Below, one piece after another: positions 1-14,241 of a stretch of DNA of 64,000 bases. The position numbers and the translations under genes are program-made. The DNA is taken from contig OY978530.1 of assembly GCA_963854835.1 (NCBI GenBank), forward strand, positions 14,498,720 to 14,562,719, written 5' to 3'. Numbering within the stretch: position 1 is the first letter of the stretch; every line of letters starts with the position of its first letter. Source of the stretch: Megamerina dolium (taxonomy: Eukaryota > Arthropoda > Insecta > Diptera > Megamerinidae). Under the pieces are notes generated by a model. That model ran no database searches. It was not told where the DNA came from and worked only from the letters and a program-made list of their open reading frames with translations.

Positions 1-52
1 GGGGCGTGAGCTGGCTCCCACAACGGGTTGCCCCACCATTCTCATCTCTCAA

Positions 53-577
53 ATGGAACGCGTGCTTAACAGTCTGACCATCGATGGAAAAATTAACAAT
101 AAAGCATTTATTTTGACTTTGGATACTGGCGCGTCTCACTCGATAATAAAAAGTGGCCTGGTGAAAGAGTTTGTGCCATTAGTTGGTATAAAACCTCGCA
201 CAGCAACAGGTGAAGATGCACCGATTTTGGGAAAGGTCTCAAAGCAAATCACGATAGGTGACTGTGATTTACAACATGAATTCATTGTGGCAGATATTAT
301 CGATGACGTCATTATTGGCATAGATTTTATGATCGCACATGGAGTTACATTAGACTTAAGGCGACGAATATTGCGATATATGGATGTCGAATGTCCACTA
401 AATGCTGGCTATGAGCGTAGTGGAAGTACAAGGCAGGTCCGGATATGCCAAAAACAGAAAATACCCGCAAATTTGGAGGCAATCATATGGGCTAAAATAG
501 ATACGGATGGAGATACAAGTAAGTTGTGGGTTGTGGAAGCTATCAAAAGTAACCAAGTCAATAACATCATACTTTAA
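53..577 (+). CDS. Gypsy retropepsin (aspartic protease) region of pol
   Basis: This 174-residue segment carries the retropepsin active-site signature LDTGASHS near residues 23-30 and the typical hydrophobic strand IIGIDFM near residue 88. The family cleaves the Gag-Pol polyprotein during particle maturation. The frame is open upstream of the ATG at 53, so this Met is probably internal rather than the true start. The segment ends at a TAA at 575-577, and the downstream RT/integrase ORF continues in exactly the same frame only nine bases later. The stop therefore looks like a single nonsense mutation inside one pol gene, though readthrough cannot be excluded. Confidence 0.8.
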   Translation: MERVLNSLTIDGKINNKAFILTLDTGASHSIIKSGLVKEFVPLVGIKPRTATGEDAPILGKVSKQITIGDCDLQHEFIVADIIDDVIIGIDFMIAHGVTLDLRRRILRYMDVECPLNAGYERSGSTRQVRICQKQKIPANLEAIIWAKIDTDGDTSKLWVVEAIKSNQVNNIIL

Positions 578-586
578 AAAACACTA

Positions 587-3500
587 GTGGAGTCTAAAAA
601 TGATGGAAGTATACCTATTCGAATTTTAAATCCATCTGGTACACCAAAATTTGTAAGAAAAGGAACAATAATTGGTCAATGTCAAGAGGTTACAGCTGTG
701 GTTAATTGTGGAGCGGATACGGCGACAGTAAAAGCTGGAAGCAATGCGGACAAAGAAATGGCAATGTCGCAGATGCAAGAATGGACTAAAGAGCTTACTG
801 AACATCAGAAAAATAAGGCGTTACAAGCATTAAGGAAACATTGGTCCATTTTTGCACCTAAAGGTAAAAGTGGCGGAAGAACAGCTATAGTGAAACATGA
901 AATTGATACCGGCGATTCCAAACCTATCCGCCAAGCGCCACGAAGAGTTCCATTGGCTAGAAGGGATGAAGTAACAAAGCTCGTTGCCGATATGCGGAGG
1001 GAAGGTGTTATCGAACCATCCGCCAGTCCCTGGAGTGCACCAGTAGTGCTTGTGAAGAAGAAAGACGGAAGTACTCGATTCTGTGTGGACTACCGTAAGT
1101 TGAATGATGTCACGAAGAAAGATAGCTATCCATTGCCTACAATCGACGATACTCTCGACACACTATTTGGTGCACAATGGTTCTCAACCCTCGATCTACA
1201 GAGCGGCTACTGGCAAGTAGAACTTAAAGAGAAAGACAAAGAAAAGACTGCATTTAGCGTTGGTGATGGACTATGGCAATTCACAGTGATGCCTTTCGGG
1301 GTTTGCAATGCACCTGCCACTTTCGAGCGTCTCATGGAACGTGTCTTGAAAGGACTGCACTGGAAAACGTGTTTGGTATATCTTGACGACATTATTGTGA
1401 TGGGCAAAGACTTTGACGACCACTTAGCGAAATTGAAGGAGGTTTTTGAACGAATAGAAGCCGCTGGACTGAAACTGAACTCAAGGAAGTGTTCACTTTT
1501 CAAACGTGAAGTTCGGTATCTCGGTCAGAAGGTAACCACGAAAGGCGTTCACACAGACGACGAGAAAATAGCAGCGGTGAAAAAGTGGCCAAAACCAACA
1601 AACCTACATGATCTAAGAAGTTTCCTGGGGCTGTGTACCTACTACAGACGGTTCGTGCCCGGCTTTGCAAACATAGCCAGTAGTTTACATGAGCTAACTA
1701 GGAAGAACCAGGCATTCAAATGGGGTGATACACAAGATAAGGCTTTCGAACAGCTCATAGAACAACTCTGCTCCGCACCAGTATTAGCTTACCCAACACC
1801 TGGCAAAACATTTATATTGGATACGGATGCGAGCGGCTACGGAATCGGCGGAGTACTGTCTCAGATAATAGAAGGACAAGAAAAAGTGATAGCCTACTAC
1901 AGCAAAACTTTGTCAAAACCAGAGCGAAACTACTGCGTAACGCGAAGGGAGCTACTTGCCATAATGGAATGCGTGAAACACTTTCATAAGTATCTATACG
2001 GACAACAATTCCATCTCAGGACTGACCATGCAGCGCTCCGGTGGCTACTACAATTCAAGGATCCGGAAGGTCACCTAGCGCGATGGATTGAGCGATTGCA
2101 AAGCTACGATTTTACAATTGAGCACCGTAAAGGAGATCATCATGGCAATGCTGATGCCTTATCGCGTCGTCCCTGCAGCACTGAATGCAAACATTGTTCA
2201 CGAGCCGAAAGCAAGGAACACATTGTAGACATCCGGCTTTTAAATGCCCTTCCGGAAGAGTCCTGGACCAGTGAACGAATACAAAAAGAGCAGCGGAACG
2301 ACCCAGATCTTGCAAAAATCATGAAAAGTAAAGAGCATGGCATCCGACCAGACTGGCAAGAAATGGCTAGTGAAAGCCCGATATCTAAAGCATACTGGAC
2401 GCAATGGCAAAGCTTGCACCTTAGTAATGGTTGTCTGTACCGGACATGGGAAAGTGAAGATGGCAAAGCCGCAAATAACCATCTGGTGGTACCAAAGTCC
2501 AGAATCAACGAGGTAATTTCAGAATATCACAATGCATCCAGTGGAGGTCATTTAGGCATAGCTAAAACCACAGAAAAGGTCAAGAGGCGCTTCTACTGGG
2601 TTGGGTGCCAGGAATCCGCGGCAGACTTTATAAGAAGATGTGACCAATGCTCATCAGCAAAAGGCCCACATAGAAGGACTCGAGGTAAGATGCAACAGTA
2701 CTACACGGGTGCTCCGTTTGAACGAATTGCGTTGGACATAGCGGGACCGTTCCCCACGAGCAACTTGGGAAATAGGTATGTGTTGGTAGTAATGGACTAC
2801 TTTAGCAAGTGGCCAGAAGTGTACCCTATTCCAAATCAAGAAGCGAACATGGTCGCTGAAGTATTCGTGAACAATTGGATTACACGATTTGGTGTCCCAT
2901 TAGAGCTGCATTCTGACCAAGGGCGAAACTTCGAATCAACGGTGTTTAAAGAAGTTTGCGCAATTTTGGGCGTACATAAAACTCGTACCACTCCATTACA
3001 TCCACAGTCGGACGGTATGGTAGAACGATTCAACCGTAACTTGAATGAGTACCTGAGGAAAGTCGTTAACAGGGATCAAAAAGATTGGGACACTCACATC
3101 CCAATGTTTCTACTTGCATATCGGTCTGCACAGCATAATTCCACAGTAACAACACCAGCAAGAGCAGTTTTCGGTACAGATGTAAGATTACCGGCTGATT
3201 TGAAATTTGGAGTAACTCCATCGTCTGACAAACCTATATGTGACTACGTTGAGAACAAACGAAATCAACTAGATGAAGTGCATCGTTTCATAAGAAGGCG
3301 AATTCAGATAACAAGTGACAAGATGAAGGCCAGATATGATTTACGAACAAATTCAAAAGGCTACCATAAAGGAGACCTGGTATGGCTTCATAATCCCCAA
3401 TGGAAAAAGGGCTTGTCTCCTAAATTACAAACGCATTGGGAAGGACCATATAAAGTGATAAACAGAATCAACGATGTTGTGTATCGGATTCAACAATCAG

Positions 3501-3631
3501 GGCATCGTCGAGCAAAATTGAAAATAGTACATCTGGAACGGCTGGCTTCTTATCATGGGATATGGGAACACTTGTTCGGGACGAACAAGTTTAGATTCTC
3601 TTTGAAATATTTGAGATATTTTTATATTTAA
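587..3631 (+). CDS. Gypsy pol: reverse transcriptase, RNase H, integrase
   Basis: This 1,014-residue open frame holds the core of Gypsy pol. RT motifs are FCVDYRKLN (about residue 165), the region around residue 200 with [11 protein letters not shown], and the catalytic YLDD box (about residue 265). RNase H starts at FILDTDAS (about 408) and ends near [12 protein letters not shown] (about 517). Integrase has an HHCC zinc finger (residues about 647-690) and a DDE core: Asp in LDIAGPFP, Asp in HSDQGRN and Glu in MVERFNRN. The frame is undamaged except for the in-frame stop just upstream. It is counted from a GTG because the ATG-initiated part lies before that stop; it is not an independent start. 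The C-terminus diverges from the expected polypurine tract and LTR. Confidence 0.92.
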   Translation: MESKNDGSIPIRILNPSGTPKFVRKGTIIGQCQEVTAVVNCGADTATVKAGSNADKEMAMSQMQEWTKELTEHQKNKALQALRKHWSIFAPKGKSGGRTAIVKHEIDTGDSKPIRQAPRRVPLARRDEVTKLVADMRREGVIEPSASPWSAPVVLVKKKDGSTRFCVDYRKLNDVTKKDSYPLPTIDDTLDTLFGAQWFSTLDLQSGYWQVELKEKDKEKTAFSVGDGLWQFTVMPFGVCNAPATFERLMERVLKGLHWKTCLVYLDDIIVMGKDFDDHLAKLKEVFERIEAAGLKLNSRKCSLFKREVRYLGQKVTTKGVHTDDEKIAAVKKWPKPTNLHDLRSFLGLCTYYRRFVPGFANIASSLHELTRKNQAFKWGDTQDKAFEQLIEQLCSAPVLAYPTPGKTFILDTDASGYGIGGVLSQIIEGQEKVIAYYSKTLSKPERNYCVTRRELLAIMECVKHFHKYLYGQQFHLRTDHAALRWLLQFKDPEGHLARWIERLQSYDFTIEHRKGDHHGNADALSRRPCSTECKHCSRAESKEHIVDIRLLNALPEESWTSERIQKEQRNDPDLAKIMKSKEHGIRPDWQEMASESPISKAYWTQWQSLHLSNGCLYRTWESEDGKAANNHLVVPKSRINEVISEYHNASSGGHLGIAKTTEKVKRRFYWVGCQESAADFIRRCDQCSSAKGPHRRTRGKMQQYYTGAPFERIALDIAGPFPTSNLGNRYVLVVMDYFSKWPEVYPIPNQEANMVAEVFVNNWITRFGVPLELHSDQGRNFESTVFKEVCAILGVHKTRTTPLHPQSDGMVERFNRNLNEYLRKVVNRDQKDWDTHIPMFLLAYRSAQHNSTVTTPARAVFGTDVRLPADLKFGVTPSSDKPICDYVENKRNQLDEVHRFIRRRIQITSDKMKARYDLRTNSKGYHKGDLVWLHNPQWKKGLSPKLQTHWEGPYKVINRINDVVYRIQQSGHRRAKLKIVHLERLASYHGIWEHLFGTNKFRFSLKYLRYFYI

Positions 3632-3714
3632 ATTTAATAAGAAAAATAGAATTGATTTGTACATTTTTTTATGCAATCTAGTCGATACGAACAGCCCAAT
3701 AAAGACATTTTCGT

Positions 3715-3941
<227 letters not shown>

Positions 3942-3959
3942 GTTCTTGAATATCCTTCT

Positions 3960-5340
3960 TTTTCTTTTACATATTTACATACATATACTTTGTATAGGAG
4001 CTACATTAAGAAGTAGTTGTGGCTCACCAAATTTTGAGGAATAATGCCTATAATGCTAATCTAAACCTGAAATGTGGTGTTTAAATGTTTAAAATAATTC
4101 TTAGGTTTTGTATGGGAGCTATATAAAAAGTAGACGTGGCGTGCCTCCTTCTTATAGATCTAATTATATTTTCAATATTAATACACACCTTAAATTTGGT
4201 TGTCCTACACTGAATAGTGTGCAAATTATGGCGCTTCCAAATGTTTATTTAATTTCCTCGCCTTTGTATGGAAGTCACATAAAGTGTGCGTGGCTTTCTG
4301 ATTTCATGCCAGCTTATTTTCGATATTAAGCAAAGTGTTAATTGTGATTGCTCTAGTCAAAAACATGACGAAGTTACAGCGGTTTTAATTTAAAAGAATT
4401 TGGTTATTTTGTATGTGGTCTACTATAAACAGTGGACGGAGTTCGCCCATTTCTTACAAATCTACGAGTAGTTACTCTTACAATACTACTTCACAACTTA
4501 AATGAGGTTGTTCTATGCTGAATAGTTTGTAAGTTATAGCGCTTAAACATTTTTTTCCTGGACTTTGTATGGGAGCTACATAAAGGCGTGGCTTTCCGAT
4601 TTTATGGTAGCTTATTTCCAAGTAAAATCTTAATCTAATTGTCAATTATGTTCGGTCTAGGCAGTGAGCTTGGTTTGACCATTTCTTGTAAATCTAGTTA
4701 TCCTTAAAATAGCACTTTAAAACTTAAATATGGTTGTTGTACTCTAAATAGTATGTAAGATATGGTGCTTAAGAATTTTAAATTAATTTCTTTAACTTTT
4801 AATGGGATCCACAAAAAGAGGTGAACATGGCTTGCTTATTTCCGGCTATAATATTAATCTAAGCGTCAAATATGGTTATTTTAGACAGACGATTGACGAA
4901 GTTGCGGTGATTTAAATTTAAAAGAAATTCAGGCACTCTGTATGGAAGATACTATAAAAAGTAGGCGTGGCTGGTCCATTTCTGGCAGGATTATGCAGCA
5001 GTATAATATAATATATAATATATTTTTTATTTATAATATAACTCGACGTACCAAATGTTGTTGTCCCTGATGGTATATTCAGTAAGTTGTAGCAAGTTAA
5101 AATTTTTGAAAATTCCGAGGTTAGTCGCTTTGAATGCTCGGTGTGTGCTTATGTCAAATTTCATCAAAATAGCTCAATTTTCGCTCAAGTTATCATGCGC
5201 ACCAGCCAGGTGACGGACAGACGGACGGAATGACATCGTTAAGTCGAAAATTTATGAATATCTGACAGAAATGAATATAGCTTGCATATACTTATGTTGG
5301 GTATAAAAACGCTTAGCAACGCTTTTTTCACTAAAGAATG
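3960..5340. repeat. Degenerate dispersed repeat, ~150-bp period
   Basis: A motif close to TTTGTATGGGAGCTACATAA, usually followed by a GCGTGGC box, recurs at about 3991, 4108, 4263, 4409, 4563, 4798 and 4939. Between the copies, related phrases recur, such as a TGTCCTACACTGAATAGT-like block and a GTAAGTTATAGCGCTTAAA-like block. The stretch ends in GACGGACAGACGGACGGA (about 5213) and a GTTGGGTATAAA tail. No ORF of substance is present. It looks like an old tandem or nested non-coding repeat; the family is not identified. Confidence 0.6.
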
Positions 5341-7270
5341 TATGGCTTACATATATTTTTTATGTGCTATGTATACATAACATAACATATATACGTTTAG
5401 ATGAGCTGCAGAAGCATGGCCTCAAACGCTTCTGTCTTTTCTAAATCTCAGAAATATTTGAAGGAGGTTGATAGCCTCATGCATCCCTTTCTGCTATACG
5501 CACATAGAACTAGCCGATTGGCTGCCCATCAGAGAACGGCAACGGGTGATTGAAAAAAACCTTCATACATAATCAGTAATTGTTGGTTCTGTGATTTTAA
5601 TCACCGGTAATACTCATACCAATCATTTTGGATGACTGTTCGTTCGACTCAACAACGATCAACTGTTCCGTTCTATTTCATACAAAAGCCATAAGTCCGA
5701 TTAATCAAAACGGATTGGTAGATAACGTAACGTTGGAATCTGTGGAAATTAGAGCATATGAGCACCATTCTCTTTTCTCTCTACCATATTTATATTTTAT
5801 ACTAAACCTAGCTATCTCTTTTCTACCGATATATCATATGGACTGAGCTGAGCGTGTTGACTAATCGCACTGGAAGAATAAAACATATCAGAGAAGGAAA
5901 GTGAGAGAGAGAAATACAAACAACAACAGAACGTCTTATACATCAATGCCATATACGTATAGTATTATTCAAAGCCAACCCTCGTTTAGTCAAACATGTG
6001 AAATTCACATTACCATTATTGTATCATGAATCCGATTATCCGACTCACACTCAGCCGAACGACGCGTTCGTAGTATGATGGTGATTTTACTCAATGCTGA
6101 TTTTTGTTGAGTAATTAAATATGAATATAACATGTCCGACTCATAGTCATATGAGAATTTTAGTGTACGATGAAATCAATGAAAAAAGGGTATGCTAATG
6201 CGTGGGTAATCAACAAAAGACGAGAAATTGATGATTTCGCTTGTCTTTTTCTTGATTTTGGTGGCTGCTGAACAAGCACAAAATGAAAAATGTTGTCGAT
6301 TCCTCGTATTTATCAATGACAATTTTGCTTCGCATGCGTGCATATATTTGTTACAAAGTAGAATACAAAGAAAACGAAAAGGAGAGCATTTAAAAGAGAA
6401 CATATGGCACACGGCGGCTGATTGTTTACAATAGGTAAATATGGGATGATATTATATTGAAATTCACTTGAGTATCTATGTATAGCTGAAACATGAAGAA
6501 TGAATTATTGTAAGCCAATTAAACTTTAATACAAAATTGTGTGCTATTATAATTTAATGAATTCTGATTACCTACATATTATTAATAAAATTTTGATATT
6601 CATTAATTTTTGAGAAAAAAGTAATTTAAATTTGCTGAATTTCGCATATTCTTGTATAAATATAATTTATAATTATCCTATATAATTTCAATATTATTTG
6701 AATCTTCATCGCTGTATTCGTACATAGGTACATATGGAAGAATGATATTTATATATGTGACATGCCGACCCAAATTGATTTTGTGAAGCTACGGTTGGAT
6801 TACATTTGAAAGCGCTCATTCTCAACTATTTCTAGTGAATGCAAAACCATTTTTGTTTTGCATTGCTTCTTCGCCAGTTTTGCTGTTAAAACGATATCTA
6901 TTAACAGTGGAATATCACTATACTTCTAATGTCCCTGATACTTTTAAAGCCTCTGCATGTATGTACATACATGTTAACTGTTATTACGTTTTCTTTGGAA
7001 ATATTTTCGATGAATAAATTGGTTCTTTCTTATTATAAGATAAAAATTGGTCCTTCGAGCCGGATCATCGTGATCCGTTCTTTTTTTTTAAATATATATA
7101 ATTGTTACAACAGTTCTAATTGCTTGACGCACATTTTGGTGTGTGTAATTTTGTTGACCCATAAAAATTGAAGGTTGAATAATAATAAGAAACATAGTTC
7201 TGCAAAAGCATGTATAACGCGTGCATACGAAGCTACTCGTGATCTTGACCAGACTATTTCGGTTGAGTTT
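5341..7270. other. Intergenic DNA, no gene recognised
   Basis: I see no transposon protein, TIR, LTR or convincing host gene here. The ORFs are short and lack domain signatures. There is a purine run, AGTGAGAGAGAGA, near 5900. One 68-residue ORF at 6228-6434 begins with a signal-peptide-like hydrophobic stretch, but no promoter, intron or homology support can be shown from sequence alone. Confidence 0.5.
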
Positions 7271-7315
7271 TTATCGAATCGACATGACTAAAGTTCCAGT
7301 CGACTAACTATCGAT

Positions 7316-9780
7316 GCGACAAGCAGTGGATGGCTGAAGTGAGTGGCGAAATTCTCCTTGGTTAGAGGTTGTGCGTTGGGTTTGGGACTCGCCACATAAT
7401 GAGGCTGATCGACTTCGCCGCAGCACGAAACATGGTAATTGGTGGTACCAGATTCCAGCATCTCGACATCCACAAAGCGACATGGCTGTCTCCAGATCAA
7501 CGTACAAGAAACCAAATTGATCATGTGGTGATTGAGGGAAGGCATGCTTCCAGTGTGATGGACGTGAAATCGATCCGTGGTGCCAACATCGACTCGAATC
7601 ACTACCTTGTTGCAGCTAAGGTGCACACACGCTTATGTGTCGCAAATAACAAGAGAAGTCCCACACAGAGAAGCTCGACCTCAGTAAGCTGCATTTTCCA
7701 CTCGACTATCGGATGTGCTTATGCAGAACACTCCCCCACTTGAAGATACATGCGCACGGTGGACACATATATCCCACTCCATGACTACTGCTGCTGAGGA
7801 GGTAATCGGTTACCACCGGACTCTGAGGAATGAGTAGTAAGATCAGGAGTGCCGCGACGCTACCGCAGAGAAAGACGCCGCCTACAGAAAAACCCTGCGT
7901 GCAGGAGCAACGCGAGCTGTTAAGGAGCGGTATTGAGAGAAAAGGAGTGCATAGAGACGTCTTTTTAGGCGCAAGAAAAGAGAACAATAAAGACGCGAGT
8001 GTAAGGAAATAGAGATGTGCGGCGACAGGAACTAGACTCGGAATTTTTCGAGAAGATCAAGTGCCTGAGTGGAGGTTTAAATCCCGGAGCCTCTTCTTGT
8101 CGTGATGGAAATGGGAATCTGGTTACAGATGTCCAGAGTGTACTGAGCCTATGGAGGGAACACTTCTCCACGTTACGGAATGGCTACGAACAATTCCGTC
8201 AGTGGAGGAGATTGCCCGATAACACCAATTACAGATGATGGTGTTGATGTTCCACCACCCGACTATGACGAGGTTGCAGAACAACAAAGCTGCAGGTGCT
8301 GATGGGCTGCCTGCCGAGTTGTTTAAGACCGGAGGCGATCAGCTGCTCACCCGCATGCACCAGCTCATAAGCAGAATATGGTCGGATGAAAGCATGCCTG
8401 ATGATTGGAGGCTCAGTGTTCTCTGTCCTGTACATAAAAAAGGTGACCCCACAATTTGCGCCAACTACCGTGGAATAAGTCTCCTGAGCATCTCATACAA
8501 GCTTCTATCGAGCGTACTGTGTGAAAGGTTGAAGCCTATGCTCAGCACCTTGATTGGACCGTATCAGTGTGGCTTCAGACCTGGTAAATCCACCATCGGC
8601 CAGATTTCACACTGCGCCAAATCCTGGAGAAGACCTAAGAAAAACAGATCGACACACACCACCTATTTGTTGATTATAAAGCCGATTTCGACTGTCCGGT
8701 AAGGGTTTACGTCTACGCAACAATGTCTGAGTTCGGTATTCCTGCAAAGCTCATTCGACTTTGTAGAATGACACTGCATAACTCCCGTTGTGCAGTGAAA
8801 ATTGGGAGGGACCTCTCCGCACCGTTTAGTACCGAACGGCGTTTCAGACAAGGTGATTCGTTATCGTGCGACTTCTTCAATCTTATTCTGGAGAAAATAA
8901 TACGAACTGCTGATCTACGACATAATGGCACTATCTTCAACAAAAGTGTCATGCTGTTAGCGTATGCCGACGATATTGACATAATCGGCATGAACACGCG
9001 AGCAGTCAGTGAAGCATTCTCAGAGTTAGAAAGAGAGTCGCGTCGGATGGGTCTTACGGTGAACGAGGGCAAGACCAAGTATCTAGTGTCAACAAACAAA
9101 GAGTCCCGGCGTATTGGACAGCACGTCACTGTTGACAACTACGCTTTCGAAGTAGTAAGGGACTTTGTCTACCTTGGAACCAGCATTAGCAGCAGTAATG
9201 ACGTCAGCTTGGAGATCATGCGTAGGAAAACTCTTGCTAACAGGTGTTACTTTGGGCTGAGTAAGCAATCGAGAAGTCGAGCCCTCTCTCGATGAACGAA
9301 AACTACACTCTACAAGTCTCTCATCATGCCTGTCCTAACATATGGCGCTGAAGCCTGGACAATTTCCACCTCGGATGAGCGAATGCTTGGAGTTTTCGAG
9401 AGAAAAGTCCTACGCAAGATCTTTGGACCTATTTGCGTTGGTGGCGAGTACCGAATAAGGTACAACCATGAGCTGTACGAGCTGTATGCAGATATTGACA
9501 TAGTAAAGCGCATCAAAATCCAGCGGCTGCGCTGGCTAGGTCATGTCGAAAGAATGGAAGAACACGCTCCAGCTAAGAAGGTGTTATATTCTGAACCCGC
9601 TGGAGGACGACGCAGAAGAGGAAGACCAAACCTCCTGTGGAGAGACCAAATACTGGAGAACCTGACGGCGCTTGGAATTTCTAACTGGCGCCAGCTAGCG
9701 AAGAACAGAGATGGCTGGCGAAGCATATTATTTTCGGCATAAATCGATATTCGGTTGTTATGGCCACATAAGAAAGTAAG
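7316..9780 (+). pseudogene. LINE family A, copy 1 (decayed non-LTR retrotransposon)
   Basis: This is a non-LTR element with an APE-type endonuclease followed by reverse transcriptase. About 530 bases are missing near 7396: 5' leader sequence ending CACATA joins directly to the second half of the endonuclease. The later endonuclease phrase NQIDHVVIEGRHASS is readable. RT motifs include VHKKGDPTICANYRGISLL (about 8427-8484), FRQGDSLS (about 8846) and the catalytic AYADDIDII (about 8960). The C-terminal part (YGAEAWT, RLRWLGHVERM, NWRQLAKNRDGWRS) runs to a stop at 9742. Many frameshifts and stops break the frame. This is the only family A copy here that keeps its 3' end, which leads into a (TA)n array. 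No RNase H is seen, which would fit an RTE-like clade, but the clade call is tentative. Confidence 0.85.
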
Positions 9781-9782
9781 TG

Positions 9783-10938
<1,156 letters not shown>

Positions 10939-11099
10939 AGCAACTAAGTTGTTTACACTTCAGCGAAATGACAGATACTGAAAAAGAAAGCCTAATGATG
11001 ACACTTCGAAATGACGGTGTTGCCAGATAAAATAATGTAGTAATAAACTAGCAGCGACATCTGTTATCAAATCCGCATGAACTTCGCTATACTCCCAGT

Positions 11100-11509
<410 letters not shown>

Positions 11510-12313
11510 ATTTTTTGGAGCCCAACGTGTGGCACGATTCTTGTCTATTGCGTTAAAAATAAAACCAAATTTTTAATCTACGTTTTATATTAGAAACGAT
11601 ACATAAAATCAACTAGTGAATCGTGTCGGTGTTGGTCTTGGTTGTCATCATCAGGCGCTGCAACATCACCAACATTTATCATTAACGCTGGAAACTTGTA
11701 TCATTAGACTTGTAGTCATTATAACTTGAAAGCACTCGTAAAGGTTGCGGTTTATTAAACCAAGGTCAAGAGAGGTCATTGGCCAACTGTACAATACAGC
11801 ACGATTTGCCGTTAAACAAACTAAATTGGGCATTTTTTTCAGACGCACTCTTTTATACACGTTTGCTTGCTATCGTTGCTATCGTTTCGCGCGATTAGTC
11901 GTTGCTGCCTTTTAGCATATACGTTGTCGTGTGCTAATCTTTCGTTTACGTACGCCTTTATTTGCTGCCGCTACTACTGCTTCACGATTACGCTTGTTTC
12001 ACACTACTTCCTTGCCGGTTTTACTATTAGCCTCTGCTGCTACTCTATTGTATCTATTTCGCACTTGGTGTTTTTGCCACCTAACTAGGTGCTCACCAAC
12101 GTACATTCGCAAGGGTTTTTTTTACAATTTGTCGTTGCTCTCATTGGCAATCATCTAGTCCATTGGGACTACCACTTGTCGTCGTTCAGCATATTATTGT
12201 TCTAGCCCACAGCGATATGGTGTTAACTACGTGAACAATTTGTGTTTTGCTGATTGTTGTCTTCAGTAAATCACAGTATATAAGTACATAATACCAACTT
12301 CGTTTATCTTACA

Positions 12314-13160
12314 ATGTCTGAAAGCGACACAATGTCTTTAGAGCAGTTGAAGTAACAACGCACTAACATAAAAAAAAATATTTCCCCCATCAAAAATATT
12401 GTGGAAGGTAGTCTACGACCAGGTAGTAAGATACTTTCAGCAGCTGAATACTTTTCTTTCTTGAATCGTATTTCAAGCAAATTCTGTCAACACAATCGGA
12501 CATCGAGAAATTGGAATCTAGGACGGAGGTGGCGCGGATTTGGAAGAATTATATATCACTACAAATTTGCTCATTCAATCACAGTTATCTGAAGACCACA
12601 ATACTACATTTTCAGATAGCACTTGTGTTATACAGTCAAGCTCTAAATTACCCCAACTTGAAATCCCTTCGTTCAGCGGCAAGTATTGTGAATTTAAAAA
12701 TTTTATCACATCTTTTAAGCAAATAATCGATCGCGAGCATAGCCTATCGAATATTGAAATTTCAATCATTAGCGCAATTGTCTTCATAGTTAGGCATTAG
12801 AAACTATTGATGCAGTCCAAGTTTCGAACGAAAACTATCCAAAGGCCTTAGAAAGACTTAAGGCTCGGTATGATAACCCGACACTTATATTTTTAGAAAA
12901 CATATCGTCGTTATTTGAACTATCGACAGTCTCTAGGCCAACTCAGAAGTCTCATCGACAAGGCATCTGCTATTTACGGTTCATTGCCATCATTGGGAAC
13001 TGTAAATTAAATTTCACAAGCTATGCTAATATATTTGGTTTTGCAGAAGGTTGATGATGAGACTAATCGGTAATGGAAGGAGTCATTAGACTTTAAAACG
13101 CTACCAATTTGGAGCGATTGCGCCAATGTTTTGGAGAGACATTGTCAGTATTTAGACTCG
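12314..13160 (+). pseudogene. BEL copy 1 gag relic
   Basis: An ATG at 12314 opens a frame that meets a TAA at 12353, where copy 2 reads on. Downstream, phrases matching the copy 2 gag are readable in shifting frames, for example VEGSLRPGSKIL, SSSKLPQLEIPSFSGKYCEF and the RYDNPTLIFLENISSL region. This corresponds to the DUF1759-type gag of BEL elements. It is inactivated by several indels. Confidence 0.75.
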
Positions 13161-13161
13161 A

Positions 13162-14241
13162 TTGACAACTCACATACCGTTGCGCCTGTACGCCACAGTG
13201 CCGTCAAGGTACCCGAAGCCAAGAACGAATACACACATGAACAACTCATCGTTGGACCATATCATTCTCTCAACAGCTATGATATTGGTTCGTAAGGCAT
13301 CTAGTAACTATCAACCCGGCAGAGCATTGTTAGATTCTTGCTCACAGATAAATTCTTTTACTGATGAATTGTCACAAAAATTGAATCTTCCGCGGAGCAA
13401 ACAAAACCTACAGATTCAAGGCATTGGTAAGTCATCTGCAAACATTAAATACAAGACCTCTACCAATATAAAATCGAAAGCGACAGTATTTGAATTACCT
13501 CTAAAGTTTTGCATCACGTCGCATATCGCATATCAGCCGGAACCAGAGATAGATACTTCGTCATGGGATATCCCATCCAACATTGTCCTCGCCGATGACC
13601 AATTTAATAAATCTAAGAAGATCGACTTACTTTTAGGAACAGAGAGTTTTTTCAGCTTACTTTCTGTAGGTCAAATTAAACTTGGATATAATCTACCAAT
13701 ACTGCAGAAGACGTTGTTAGGCTGGGTCGTTTCAGGTCGCTACCAGACAAGTACTAACACGTTCAACAGGAAGTGCCTGCTTGCATGTGACGAGTCGTTA
13801 GATATGAAATTGGAACGATTATGTCAAATCGAAGAAGTTGCTCCAAAAATCAATGAATGGACCCATGAGCAACACAACTGTGAGATGTTGTATGCTGACA
13901 CTGTCGCTCGAACTCCTAATGACAGAATCATAGTCAAGCTGTCAGTCAAGTACGATCCTGCTTGCTTTGGTGATTTATACACTACCGCTTTGAGAAGATT
14001 TAATTTGCTAGAACGTCGCTTGTTGCGTTCTCCAAATCTCAGGACACAGTACATTGCATTCATGGATGAGTATGAAAGTTTGGGCCACATGAGTGCAATT
14101 CAAAATCCTAACTTAAACGAGCCTTATTACTACATTCCACATCACTGTGTGTTGAAGCCAATCAATACATCGACGAAGTTGAGGGTAGTTTTTGACGCGT
14201 CTTGTCGAACCACTACGCAGAAATCGATCAATGACATCTAA
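13162..14241 (+). pseudogene. BEL copy 1 protease and start of RT
   Basis: This 359-residue open segment contains the BEL protease-like motif ALLDSCSQINSFTDEL (about residues 53-68) and the LLLGTESFFSLLS motif. It then reaches the N-terminal RT phrases YYYIPHHCVLKP and LRVVFDASCRTT. It ends at an in-frame stop at 14239-14241, immediately before the RT palm, where copy 2 has an uninterrupted frame. Confidence 0.85.

Noticed and set aside
11867..12158. Two overlapping ORFs after the BEL copy 1 LTR
   Set aside because: They fall in the BEL leader before gag, have no counterpart in copy 2 and no domain.
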